NCBI RefSeq assembly: GCF_019956555.1
Contig: NZ_JAHBDQ010000014.1
Location: forward strand, 58,785-122,784
DNA: 64,000 bases
Origin: Pseudomonas sp. A-RE-19
GTDB lineage: Bacteria > Pseudomonadota > Gammaproteobacteria > Pseudomonadales > Pseudomonadaceae
Reading direction: 5' to 3'
The first letter of the stretch is position 1; every line of letters begins with the position of its first letter. Under the pieces are notes generated by a model. The model searched no databases, was not told the origin of the DNA, and worked only from the letters and a program-made list of their open reading frames with translations. The position numbers and the translations under genes are program-made. This document shows, piece by piece, positions 36,183-43,974 of the stretch.

Positions 36183-37185
36183 AGAGGCACTGTCCTCGTT
36201 CGAGGCCGTGCACGCTCAATTGCAGCAACTCGACCCGCAAATGATCGAGATCGCCGGACGCCTGCGTCGTCAGCCGCCGCAAGTGGCGATGACTGTCGCT
36301 CGCGGCAGCTCCGACCATGCCGCGAGCTACTTTGCCTACCTGACCATGCAGCAACTGGGCATCCCGGTGGCATCGCTACCGATGTCGGTGGTGACCATGC
36401 AGCAAGCGCCGTTGAAGGTCAGCGGCCAAGTCGCGTTCGCCTTCTCGCAGTCGGGGCAAAGCCCGGATCTGGTGAACAGCCTGCGTCTGCTGCGCAAGCG
36501 CGGTGCCCTGAGCATTTCCATGGTCAACGCCGAGAACTCGCCTTTGGAAGCAGCCTGCGAATTCAGCCTGCCACTGTGCGCCGGCACCGAAAGCAGCGTC
36601 GCCGCGACCAAGAGCTTTATCGCCACCCTCACCGCCAGTGCCCGCCTGATCGCCCACTGGAAAGAAGACGTGGAGTTGCTGGAAGCAGGCCTTGCCCTGC
36701 CGGAAGGTCTGCGCGAAGCGGCAAAACAGGACTGGAGCCTGGCCATCGATGCGTTGCGTGATTGTCAGCGTTTGATGGTGATCGGCCGTGGCGCCGGTTT
36801 CGCCATCGCCCAGGAAGCGGCCCTCAAATTCAAGGAGACCTCGGCGATCCAGGCCGAAGCCTTCAGCAGCGCCGAAGTTCGTCACGGGCCGATGGCGTTG
36901 ATCGACGAGAACTATCCGCTGCTGATATTCGCCCCGCGTGGCGCGGAGCAGGCCGGTTTGTTGAGCCTGGCCGCCGACATGCGCCAACGCGGCGCCCGCG
37001 TGCTACTCGCCGCGCCGGATGACGTCGCCGAACGCGACCTCACCCTGATCCGCGCCGAGCACCCGGCCCTCGACCCGATTCTGGCGATCCAGAGTTTCTA
37101 CGTCATGGCCGCCGGCCTGGCCATTGCCCGTGGCATGGACCCGGACCAGCCGCGTCACTTGAGCAAAGTGACCCGCACGCACTGA
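36163..37185 (+). CDS. SIS-domain glucosamine-6-phosphate deaminase (NagB-II type)
   Basis: A 340-residue protein with two SIS domains (SSDHAASYFAYLTMQQLG near residue 46 and LMVIGRGAGFAIAQEAALKF near 204), related to the isomerase half of GlmS but without its glutaminase domain. It converts GlcN6P to fructose-6-phosphate. Start: AAGGAG lies about 6 bases before a TTG at 36163; the next ATG at 36175 is too far from it, so TTG is preferred and the gene overlaps nagA by 20 bases. It replaces NagB, which is not found here. Confidence 0.92.
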   Translation: MTSKMLEEALSSFEAVHAQLQQLDPQMIEIAGRLRRQPPQVAMTVARGSSDHAASYFAYLTMQQLGIPVASLPMSVVTMQQAPLKVSGQVAFAFSQSGQSPDLVNSLRLLRKRGALSISMVNAENSPLEAACEFSLPLCAGTESSVAATKSFIATLTASARLIAHWKEDVELLEAGLALPEGLREAAKQDWSLAIDALRDCQRLMVIGRGAGFAIAQEAALKFKETSAIQAEAFSSAEVRHGPMALIDENYPLLIFAPRGAEQAGLLSLAADMRQRGARVLLAAPDDVAERDLTLIRAEHPALDPILAIQSFYVMAAGLAIARGMDPDQPRHLSKVTRTH

Positions 37186-37219
37186 ATCGACACATCTTTG
37201 ATGGCGGGTGAATACCCCT

Positions 37220-37320
37220 CGTAGGAGCTGACGAGTGAAACGAGGCTGCGATCTTTTGACGTTGTTTTTAAAGAGCAAGATCAAAAGATCGCAGCCTCGT
37301 TTCACTCGTCAGCGCCTACA
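37220..37320. repeat. REP pair (family C, CTCGTTTCACTCG type), inverted
   Basis: CGTAGGAGCTGACGAGTGAA and its complement (37283-37320) make arms of about 40 bases. It lies inside the nag operon, between the SIS gene and nagF. Confidence 0.84.
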
Positions 37321-37324
37321 GGGG

Positions 37325-37381
37325 ACACGTTAATCCGTACCGGGCGAGTCGATCCGAAAAGGGGCGAGTTGATCCGAACCG
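37325..37381. repeat. 20-bp tandem direct repeats upstream of nagF
   Basis: Units GGGCGAGTCGATCCGAAAAG (37342-37361) and GGGCGAGTTGATCCGAACCG (37362-37381) follow a degenerate part-copy at 37325-37341. They end 26 bases before the nagF start. Nothing similar was seen elsewhere in the window. They could bind a regulator with helical phasing. Confidence 0.6.
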
Positions 37382-37406
37382 TAGTTTTTACTGATGAGAC
37401 CGAGCC

Positions 37407-39923
37407 ATGCACAACAACAATAAAGAGCTGACCCTCAGCGCCCCGCTCAGCGGCCCGGTGCTCACACTCGCCAAAGTCCCGGACCCGGTGTTCGCCAGCG
37501 GCGCGATGGGCGACGGGATCGCCATCGATCCGCTGAACGACACCCTGTACTCGCCCTGTGAAGGTGTCGTGATCCACGTCGCCCGCACTGGCCACGCCGT
37601 GACGTTGCGCGCCGATAACGGCGCCGAGTTGCTGCTGCACCTGGGCCTCGATACGGTCGAGTTACAGGGCGTCGGTTTCTCGATGCTGGTCAAGGAAGGC
37701 GCGCGCGTCAGCAATGGCCAGCCGCTGTTGCGTTATGACCTGGACCAGGTCGCACAGCAGTGCAAAAGCCTGGTCAGCCTGATGATCCTGACCAACAGCC
37801 AGGACTTTCAGGCCCGGCCGATTACGCTGAAATCGGTGAAGGTCGGCGATCCATTGCTGCACATCGTGCCGAAAGTGGCGAACGGTGCGCAGATCGACAT
37901 TGAGGTCGTCGGCATCGAGGTTCAGGGGCATATTCATGTCGCCCATCGCGGTGGCCTGCACGCCCGGCCCGCCGCGCTGATCCGCCAGACGGCCCAACAG
38001 TTCAAGAGCAAATCCCGGCTGCATTTCAACGGCAAATCGGCGGCTTGCGACAGTTTGATCGGCCTGATGGGGCTGGCCGTCGGTGAGCAGGATGAAATCA
38101 AAGTCAGTTGTCAGGGACCGGACGCCGAGGCCGCGCTGCAAGCCCTGTTGGCGGCGTTATCCACAGCCCTGGCCGAAGACAGCCACGCCGCTGCGCCAGC
38201 ACCCATGGCTCAACGCAATCGCCCTGCCGAAGCGGGCGTGTTGCATGGCGTATGCGCGGCCCCGGGCATGGTGGGTGGGCCGTTGTTTCGTCTGAACTCG
38301 ATCAGCCTGACGATGGATGCCGGCAATCATGAGCCGGAGCAACAACGGCAGCGTCTGGACATGGCGCTGACTGGGGTGCGCAGCGACATCAATGCCACGC
38401 TGGCCCAAGCGAAAAAGCACAGGAGCACCGACGAAGAAGCGATCTTCGCCGCGCATCTGGCACTGCTCGAAGACCCGGCGCTGCTTGAGGCGGCTTATCA
38501 GTCCATCGACCAGGGCACCGCCGCGACTCACGCCTGGAGTCAATCCATCGACGTGCAGTGCGAGGTGCTTCAGCAACTCGGCAGCCCGTTGCTGGCCGAA
38601 CGCGCCAACGACCTGCGCGACCTCAAACAACGTGTGCTGCGCGCCCTGCTCGGTGAAACCTGGCATTACGACGTACCGGCCGGCGCCATCGTCGCGGCCC
38701 ATGAACTGACGCCATCCGACCTGCTGCAACTGAGCCGGCAAGGTGTGGCGGGGTTGTGCATGGCCGAGGGCGGCGCGACGTCCCATGTGGCGATTCTGGC
38801 TCGCGGCAAAGGCTTGCCGTGCATGGTCGCATTGGGTTCGTCGCTGCTGGATCAGGAGCAAGGTCAAGCGGTGGTGCTGGATGCCGACGGCGGTCGCCTC
38901 GAACTGGCGCCCAACGCCGCGCGCCTGGCCGAGGTACAACAGGCGCAACTCGATCATCAACAACGCCGCGCGCTTCAACAGGCTCAGGCTCACACCCCGG
39001 CACTGACACTTGATGGTTTGCAAATCGAAGTGGCCGCCAATGTCGCCTCCAGCGCTGAAGCGGGCGATGCACTGGCCAATGGCGCCGATGGCGTCGGCCT
39101 GCTGCGCACCGAATTTCTGTTTGTGGACCGCAACACCGCGCCGGACGAACAGGAACAACGCGTCGCTTATCAAGCCGTGCTCGATGCCATGGGCGACAAG
39201 TCGGTGATCATCCGCACCATCGACGTCGGCGGCGACAAACAACTCGACTATTTGCCGCTTCCGGTCGAAGCGAATCCGGTGCTCGGTTTGCGCGGCATTC
39301 GCCTGGCTCAGGTTCGCCCGGAACTGCTGGATCAGCAACTGAGAGCGTTGCTGCAGGTCAGCCCCTTGTCGCGCTGCCGGATCCTGCTGCCGATGGTCAC
39401 CGAAGTCGATGAATTGCTGCACATCCGCCAGCGTCTGGATGCGCTGTGCGACGAACTCGGCCTGACCCAGCGCCCGGAGCTGGGCGTGATGATCGAAGTC
39501 CCGGCCGCTGCGCTGCTGGCCGAGCAACTGGCCGAACACGCGGACTTCCTGTCGATCGGTACCAACGACTTGTCCCAATACACCCTGGCCATGGACCGCG
39601 ACCACGCCGGCCTCGCCTCCCGCGTCGATGCGCTGCACCCGGCATTGCTGCGGCTGATCGCCCAGACCTGCGCCGGTGCGGCGGTGCATAACCGTTGGGT
39701 CGGCGTGTGCGGCGCACTGGCCTCCGATCCTTTGGCCACGCCCGTGTTGATCGGTCTGGGAGTCAGCGAGTTGTCGGTGAGCCCGGTGCAGATCGGTGAA
39801 ATCAAGGACCGCGTCCGCCACCTCGACGCCGGCGAGTGCCGACGCCTCTCCCAGGACCTGCTCAAGCTGAGCAGTGCCAGCGAGGTGCGTCACGCCTGTC
39901 ACCAGCAATGGCCGCTGAGCTGA
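37407..39923 (+). CDS. nagF: Fused PTS EIIA-HPr-enzyme I protein for N-acetylglucosamine (NagF)
   Basis: An 838-residue phosphorelay fusion. EIIA-Glc-type domain: LLLHLGLDTVELQG with the phospho-histidine at about residue 78. HPr domain: RGGLHARPAALIRQ with histidine about 185. Enzyme I from about 280: GGATSHVAILARGKGLPCMV with histidine about 460, GLLRTEFLFVDRNTAPDEQE, the C-terminal PEP-binding LGVMIEVPAAALLAEQL and SIGTNDLSQYTLAMDRDH. PEP phosphate passes along these domains to the EIIB of NagE. It is preceded by tandem repeats and followed by nagE after 53 bases. Confidence 0.96.
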   Translation: MHNNNKELTLSAPLSGPVLTLAKVPDPVFASGAMGDGIAIDPLNDTLYSPCEGVVIHVARTGHAVTLRADNGAELLLHLGLDTVELQGVGFSMLVKEGARVSNGQPLLRYDLDQVAQQCKSLVSLMILTNSQDFQARPITLKSVKVGDPLLHIVPKVANGAQIDIEVVGIEVQGHIHVAHRGGLHARPAALIRQTAQQFKSKSRLHFNGKSAACDSLIGLMGLAVGEQDEIKVSCQGPDAEAALQALLAALSTALAEDSHAAAPAPMAQRNRPAEAGVLHGVCAAPGMVGGPLFRLNSISLTMDAGNHEPEQQRQRLDMALTGVRSDINATLAQAKKHRSTDEEAIFAAHLALLEDPALLEAAYQSIDQGTAATHAWSQSIDVQCEVLQQLGSPLLAERANDLRDLKQRVLRALLGETWHYDVPAGAIVAAHELTPSDLLQLSRQGVAGLCMAEGGATSHVAILARGKGLPCMVALGSSLLDQEQGQAVVLDADGGRLELAPNAARLAEVQQAQLDHQQRRALQQAQAHTPALTLDGLQIEVAANVASSAEAGDALANGADGVGLLRTEFLFVDRNTAPDEQEQRVAYQAVLDAMGDKSVIIRTIDVGGDKQLDYLPLPVEANPVLGLRGIRLAQVRPELLDQQLRALLQVSPLSRCRILLPMVTEVDELLHIRQRLDALCDELGLTQRPELGVMIEVPAAALLAEQLAEHADFLSIGTNDLSQYTLAMDRDHAGLASRVDALHPALLRLIAQTCAGAAVHNRWVGVCGALASDPLATPVLIGLGVSELSVSPVQIGEIKDRVRHLDAGECRRLSQDLLKLSSASEVRHACHQQWPLS

Positions 39924-39976
39924 GCAACGACGACAAGACCAGCCACTAAAACAACAAGAAACCAGGGAGATCCGCC

Positions 39977-41692
39977 ATGTACCAATACTTCATCGAAGGC
40001 CTGCAGCGCCTCGGTCGTGCGCTGATGCTGCCGATCGCGATCCTGCCGATTGCAGGGTTATTGCTGCGCCTGGGCGACACCGACTTGCTGAACATCGCGA
40101 TCATCCACGACGCCGGTCAAGTGATCTTCGCCAACCTGGCCCTGATCTTCGCCATCGGCATCGCGGTCGGGTTCGCCAAGGACAACAACGGTACGGCGGG
40201 CCTGGCCGGGGTCATTGGCTATCTGGTGATGATCTCCACCCTCAAAGTGCTGGATGCGAGCATCAACATGGGCATGCTCGCCGGGATCGTCAGCGGCCTG
40301 ATGGCCGGCGCGCTGTACAACCGCTTCAAAGACATCAAGTTGCCGGAGTACCTCGCATTCTTCGGCGGTCGGCGTTTTGTGCCGATCGTCACCGGGTTTG
40401 CCGCCGTCGGCCTGGGCGTCGTCTTCGGGTTCATCTGGCCGCCGATCCAGCACGGCATCAATGGCTTCGGCGCGTTAATGATGGACAGCGGCAGCTTCGG
40501 TGCTTTCGTCTTCGGCGTGTTCAACCGCCTGCTGATCGTCACGGGCCTGCACCACATCCTCAACAACATGGCGTGGTTCGTCTTCGGCAACTTCACCGAC
40601 CCCACCACCGGCGCCCTGGTGACAGGCGACCTGTCGCGCTACTTTGCCGGCGACCCGAAAGGTGGCCAGTTCATGACCGGCATGTTCCCGATGATGATCT
40701 TCGGCCTGCCCGCCGCCTGCCTGGCAATGTACCGCAACGCCCTGCCGGAACGACGCAAAGTCATGGGCGGGATTTTCCTCTCCATGGCGCTGACCTCGTT
40801 TTTGACCGGCGTGACCGAACCGATCGAATTCGCCTTCATGTTCCTCGCGCCGATGTTATTTCTGCTGCACGCGCTGCTGACAGGATTGTCGATGGCCGTC
40901 ACCAATTTGCTGAACATTCACTTGGGCTTTACGTTCTCAGGCGGCTTCATCGATATGGTTCTGGGCTGGGGTGAATCCACCAATGGCTGGCGAGTGGTGC
41001 CGGTGGGACTGGCGTATGCGGCGATCTACTACGTTGTGTTTGATTTCTGTATTCGTCGCTTCAACTTGAAGACGCCGGGGCGTGAAGATGTTCCAACGGG
41101 CGACAAGGTTGTAGTCGCCGAGAATGAGCGCGCCGGGGCTTACATCAAGGCGCTGGGTGGTGCGCAGAATTTGATCACGGTGGGTGCATGCACGACACGG
41201 TTGCGGCTGGACATGGTTGATCGCAACAAGGCATCCGATGCGGACTTGAAAGCGTTGGGGGCGATGGCTGTTGTGCGTCCGGGCAAGGGCGGCAGCTTGC
41301 AGGTGGTGGTCGGGCCGATGGCAGACAGCATTGCCGATGAGATCCGGTTGGCGATGCCAGCCTTGGGGCGCGCGGTTATTGCCTCCCCGGCTGCCGTTGT
41401 TGACGTACCTGAACCTGCCATTGTGGCGAACTCAGAGGCCCAGCAATGGCTGAAGGCACTGGGCGGCGGCGACAATGTGCTGCAAATGGATTGCGTGGCC
41501 ATGACCCGGATCCGGCTGCAACTGGCGGATGGCAAGGCGTTGTCGGAGGGTCAGTTGAAAGCGCTTGGTTGCCTGGGTGTCAGTCAGTTGGACGGTGGGG
41601 TTTGGCACCTGCTGGTTGGCGACAAAGCGCCGAGTTTGAGTTGTGCGCTGGAGGCTTTGGTTAATCGCAGTGAGGTGAGTGCCAGGGTTTAG
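39977..41692 (+). CDS. nagE: PTS N-acetylglucosamine transporter EIICB (NagE) with extra EIIB-like domain
   Basis: A 571-residue permease. The EIIC membrane domain covers about 1-365, starting FIEGLQRLGRALMLPIAILP, with the conserved GVTEPIEFAFMFLAP near 278. The first EIIB domain holds the phospho-cysteine in GACTTRLRLDMVD at residue 405. A second EIIB-like domain (about 485-565) reads CVAMTRIRLQL; alignment to the first puts alanine 508 where the cysteine should be, so it cannot carry phosphate there. The protein takes up GlcNAc as GlcNAc6P, using phosphate from NagF. Confidence 0.96.
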   Translation: MYQYFIEGLQRLGRALMLPIAILPIAGLLLRLGDTDLLNIAIIHDAGQVIFANLALIFAIGIAVGFAKDNNGTAGLAGVIGYLVMISTLKVLDASINMGMLAGIVSGLMAGALYNRFKDIKLPEYLAFFGGRRFVPIVTGFAAVGLGVVFGFIWPPIQHGINGFGALMMDSGSFGAFVFGVFNRLLIVTGLHHILNNMAWFVFGNFTDPTTGALVTGDLSRYFAGDPKGGQFMTGMFPMMIFGLPAACLAMYRNALPERRKVMGGIFLSMALTSFLTGVTEPIEFAFMFLAPMLFLLHALLTGLSMAVTNLLNIHLGFTFSGGFIDMVLGWGESTNGWRVVPVGLAYAAIYYVVFDFCIRRFNLKTPGREDVPTGDKVVVAENERAGAYIKALGGAQNLITVGACTTRLRLDMVDRNKASDADLKALGAMAVVRPGKGGSLQVVVGPMADSIADEIRLAMPALGRAVIASPAAVVDVPEPAIVANSEAQQWLKALGGGDNVLQMDCVAMTRIRLQLADGKALSEGQLKALGCLGVSQLDGGVWHLLVGDKAPSLSCALEALVNRSEVSARV

Positions 41693-41716
41693 ATTTTTGG
41701 CGTCTGAGAGTCAGCT

Positions 41717-41807
41717 TTCGCGAGCAAGCCCGCACACAGTAGATCGGCGGCGTTCGTAATTATTGTGACCGGCTCGGTCAAAATGTGGGAGCGGGCTTGC
41801 TCGCGAA
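41717..41807. repeat. REP pair (family A), left arm damaged
   Basis: TTCGCGAGCAAGCCCGCACA lacks the CTCCC part of the usual arm, while the right arm (41784-41807) is complete. Decay of one arm by a small deletion. Confidence 0.75.
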
Positions 41808-41834
41808 GAGGCCCGCACAACCAATGAAAATCTC

Positions 41835-41872
41835 AAAGCCCGCTGACCGTCAAAGGTCCAGTGGGCTTTTTT
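41835..41872. terminator. Bidirectional terminator between nagE and the DUF6124 gene
   Basis: AAAGCCC pairs with GGGCTTT and a T-run follows on the plus strand; the reverse direction also has a T-run after the stem. It lies between convergent genes. Confidence 0.75.
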
Positions 41873-41879
41873 CATCGTG

Positions 41880-42278
41880 CTACCCCTGCGGGTCCAGATG
41901 ATCCAGCACACGATTCACCGACAACTCCGCCAACGAAATCATCTGCTGAATCCCCAGGGCCAGATTGCAGCTTGGGCCGGTTAGGTCGAACGCCAACTCA
42001 CTGGCCATGACATTCGCCGAAGCCAGGGTTTCACAGGCATGGGCCAGCAGGGTTTCGGAATCTACGTTGGGCGCGACGACGAAAATCGTACTTGGACGCT
42101 GGTCGGCTTTGGCCTTTTTTTGGGAAGGTGGCGCGAGGTAGTGATCGAGTGCACGGATTGCGGCGTCGTGGAGTTTTTTGGAATTGAGGCAGGCGTAGGG
42201 GGAAACGGATTCGTTTTCCATGTTTGTTTCCACATCTTCTACGTCTGTTTCTGGGAGATCGGGATTGTCTTTGATCAT
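41880..42278 (-). CDS. DUF6124 family protein
   Basis: A 132-residue protein of a Pseudomonas-typical family. The N-terminal acidic stretch is followed by SKKLHDAAIRALDHYLAPP near residue 33 and the conserved ASANVMASELAFDLTGPSCN near 87. Role unknown. AGGAG lies 7 bases before the ATG. Its upstream region carries a copy of the duplicated segment described at 42410. Confidence 0.82.
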   Translation of the reverse strand: MIKDNPDLPETDVEDVETNMENESVSPYACLNSKKLHDAAIRALDHYLAPPSQKKAKADQRPSTIFVVAPNVDSETLLAHACETLASANVMASELAFDLTGPSCNLALGIQQMISLAELSVNRVLDHLDPQG

Positions 42279-42319
42279 GGTGGAGCTCCTAAAAATTTGG
42301 AGCGACCGACATCACTTAT

Positions 42320-42345
42320 TGATGCGGCGCCTATAAGCGCCTAAC
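42320..42345. promoter_or_regulatory. Palindromic element upstream of the DUF6124 gene
   Basis: A near-palindrome around GGCGCCTATAAGCGCCT lies about 50 bases before the DUF6124 start. From memory, similar leaders precede related small genes in pseudomonads; the binding factor is unknown. Confidence 0.35.
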
Positions 42346-42409
42346 AATTCTTCGGGCTTGCAGTCCCGGTCACTGAATTGGCAGCGACAGCCAAAGGTTA
42401 GAGAGTCCA

Positions 42410-42478
42410 CTTCCGACGGACAACCTGAAAGTCTTGTGGGAAGGTTCTGATCTTTTGCCTGACAAATAAACACCATCA
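42410..42478. repeat. Direct repeat copy A (about 69 bp)
   Basis: Begins CTTCCGACGGACAACCTGAA and runs to 42478. It is highly similar to copy B at 43049-43117, in the same orientation. Each copy lies upstream of a minus-strand orphan gene. Confidence 0.7.
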
Positions 42479-42499
42479 CTTATCCAAGCGGACAGCAAA

Positions 42500-42519
42500 A
42501 ACCCGACCTAGGCCGGGTT
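42500..42519 (-). terminator. Terminator after the 150-residue hypothetical gene
   Basis: AACCCG pairs with CGGGTT, followed by TTTT on the minus strand, 20 bases after the stop of the gene at 42539. Confidence 0.65.
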
Positions 42520-42538
42520 CTTGTAATACAGCTTAAGC

Positions 42539-42991
42539 TCAGGAAAACGTAGCGCGCTGTTCAGCCTCGTAGTGCCGAGTCTGGAAAGGCATGAGGGATT
42601 GAGCCTTCAAGCCAAGGCCTTCATTCAGCCCCCAAGCAATGGCGAGTTCATCACGGCGCCGACGAAGCGGTACGGTTGCTTGTGGTATCACTTCATGCTT
42701 GGAAGTCGAGTGTGCAAAAAGCTCAATAGCGTTAAGGGTTTCCGACACGCGGCTATCAGACACGCAGGCAAAGCGAGTGAATCGTTCGAGCAGATAGCCT
42801 GCACGTCGAACTTCCACCTCGTCAGAGTGGCAGTTCAGGAACGCTGTCACCTCACTCTCAAGATTCAATTTCGAGTACCAAACAGCTTTGGCCGCGCTCA
42901 CAAGCGCCGCGTCATCTGCTTGATTTAGAGGACGTTTGACCAGGGTGTCCAAGGCGGATGAGAGGACGTGACCGTTAGCGGGCTTCGTCAT
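42539..42991 (-). CDS. Hypothetical protein, 150 residues
   Basis: I do not recognise this protein. It is soluble, without a signal peptide or membrane segment; helical stretches such as NQADDAALVSAAKAVWYSKL (about 23-42) and AGYLLERFTRFACVSDSRVS dominate, and a basic PLRRRRDELAIAWGLNEGL lies near residue 108. GGAG lies 7 bases before the ATG. It has AT-richer codon use than the flanking core genes. The upstream 69-bp repeat is shared with the DUF6124 gene, suggesting joint regulation or duplication. Confidence 0.6.
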   Translation of the reverse strand: MTKPANGHVLSSALDTLVKRPLNQADDAALVSAAKAVWYSKLNLESEVTAFLNCHSDEVEVRRAGYLLERFTRFACVSDSRVSETLNAIELFAHSTSKHEVIPQATVPLRRRRDELAIAWGLNEGLGLKAQSLMPFQTRHYEAEQRATFS

Positions 42992-43048
42992 CTGTGTTCT
43001 CCAAGTAGTCTTGCAAAATATAGGTAAGGACCGATGTTAGATAAGCGG

Positions 43049-43117
43049 CTTCCGGCAGACAACCTGAAAATCTTGCGGGAAGATTCTAATTTTTTACCGA
43101 TTAATAAGCATCGCTGC
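43049..43117. repeat. Direct repeat copy B (about 69 bp)
   Basis: Begins CTTCCGGCAGACAACCTGAA. Partner of copy A at 42410-42478. On the minus strand it includes TAGAAT, a possible -10 box for the gene starting at 42991. Confidence 0.7.
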
Positions 43118-43183
43118 CTGTAAGGCCGCCATCGCGAGCAGACTCGGCTACTACGGTTGGACGGTGCATCTCCTGAGCTCGTG

Positions 43184-43231
43184 CAACTGTCAACTGTCAA
43201 CTGTCAACTGTCAGTTATGGCAGTTGACAGT
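43184..43231. repeat. Heptamer tandem repeat forming a hairpin
   Basis: Four exact CAACTGT units (43184-43211) are followed by GCAGTTGACAGT. An 11-bp perfect stem pairs ACTGTCAACTG with CAGTTGACAGT (43221-43231) around a 10-base loop. It lies about 80 bases before the EF-hand gene and could be a slippage-prone regulatory element. Confidence 0.7.
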
Positions 43232-43329
43232 ATTTACTCTCATTATTAGCTTGACTCCATCAAGGCAGTACCTTCCGTTAGCCGTCGCCCTGATTATTTT
43301 TCATTTAATTTATGAAGGATGAGATCGAC

Positions 43330-43551
43330 ATGAGCAAACTGACAGATGCACAACTGGAACGAGTTACAGCAGACTTTAAGAAATACGACACCGATCAAGA
43401 TGGCATAGTTACCGTTAAGGAATTTACCCAAACGGTCGAAAAATTTCTCACACCGGAAGATCTTGAGTCTTTGTTAAAAGAAGTGAATCCCAACGACGAC
43501 AATGAGATCAGCTGGGAAGAGTTTCTCGATGATTATGAGAAAGATCTCTAA
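43330..43551 (+). CDS. Small EF-hand calcium-binding protein
   Basis: A 73-residue acidic protein with two EF-hand loops: DTDQDGIVTVKE (about residues 19-30) has the usual D-D-D-G-I-E pattern and is intact; NPNDDNEISWEE (about 53-64) has N for the first two ligands and no glycine, so it is weaker. Each loop lies between helices. No signal peptide, so it is probably cytoplasmic. AAGGA precedes the ATG at 43330; the ATG at 43312 has no such site. Calmodulin-like pairs this short are uncommon in bacteria. Confidence 0.75.
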   Translation: MSKLTDAQLERVTADFKKYDTDQDGIVTVKEFTQTVEKFLTPEDLESLLKEVNPNDDNEISWEEFLDDYEKDL

Positions 43552-43605
43552 CTGCGCAAATTGAATGCAGTCGACAAAACGGTACTACCCATCACGGACA
43601 ATAAA

Positions 43606-43635
43606 AAACCCGCTGAAATCACTTTCAGCGGGTTT
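43606..43635. terminator. Bidirectional terminator between the EF-hand and YqfO-like genes
   Basis: AAACCCGCTGAAA pairs with TTTCAGCGGGTTT around TCAC, an exact 13-bp stem with A and T runs. Confidence 0.85.
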
Positions 43636-43657
43636 CTCATTTCAGCGGCCAGGAAGA

Positions 43658-43969
43658 TCAGAAATCTTCCAACCGCCATACCTCATAAGCCGGCGTCTCA
43701 TAGGGATGGCTCTCTTTCAGAGCCACCACCACCGCCCGAATCAACTCATCGCTGACCACCAGCTCAACCTTCCATTCCTCAACCTGCTCGACCTGCCCCG
43801 CTTCACCAATAAATGGCTGACTGCCACCCAGTGGACGAAACTGACCCAACCCGAACACCTGCCAGGCGCAGTGATCATAAGCCCCGATCCGCCCGCCACC
43901 GGCAGCGAACACAGCACTCTTGACCACCTCGACATGGCTGGCCGGAACAAAAAAGCAGAGCTTGTACAT
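43658..43969 (-). CDS. YqfO/NIF3-like small protein
   Basis: A 103-residue protein of the YqfO-like family (the inserted or C-terminal domain of NIF3 proteins): YKLCFFVPASHVEVVKSAVF at the N-terminus and AGGGRIGAYDHCAWQVFGLG, RPLGGSQPFIGEAGQVEQVE later. Function unknown; metal binding is suggested for relatives. It starts 5 bases after the purL stop with no clear ribosome-binding site, so it is likely translated by coupling to purL. Confidence 0.88.
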   Translation of the reverse strand: MYKLCFFVPASHVEVVKSAVFAAGGGRIGAYDHCAWQVFGLGQFRPLGGSQPFIGEAGQVEQVEEWKVELVVSDELIRAVVVALKESHPYETPAYEVWRLEDF

Positions 43970-43974
43970 GGCGC

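Noticed and set aside
37003..37305. Minus-strand frame between the SIS gene and nagF
   Set aside because: It covers the end of the SIS gene and a REP pair in reverse; no domain or start signal.
43184..43231. Possible CRISPR-like repeat
   Set aside because: The units are only 7 bases and directly adjacent, with no spacers.
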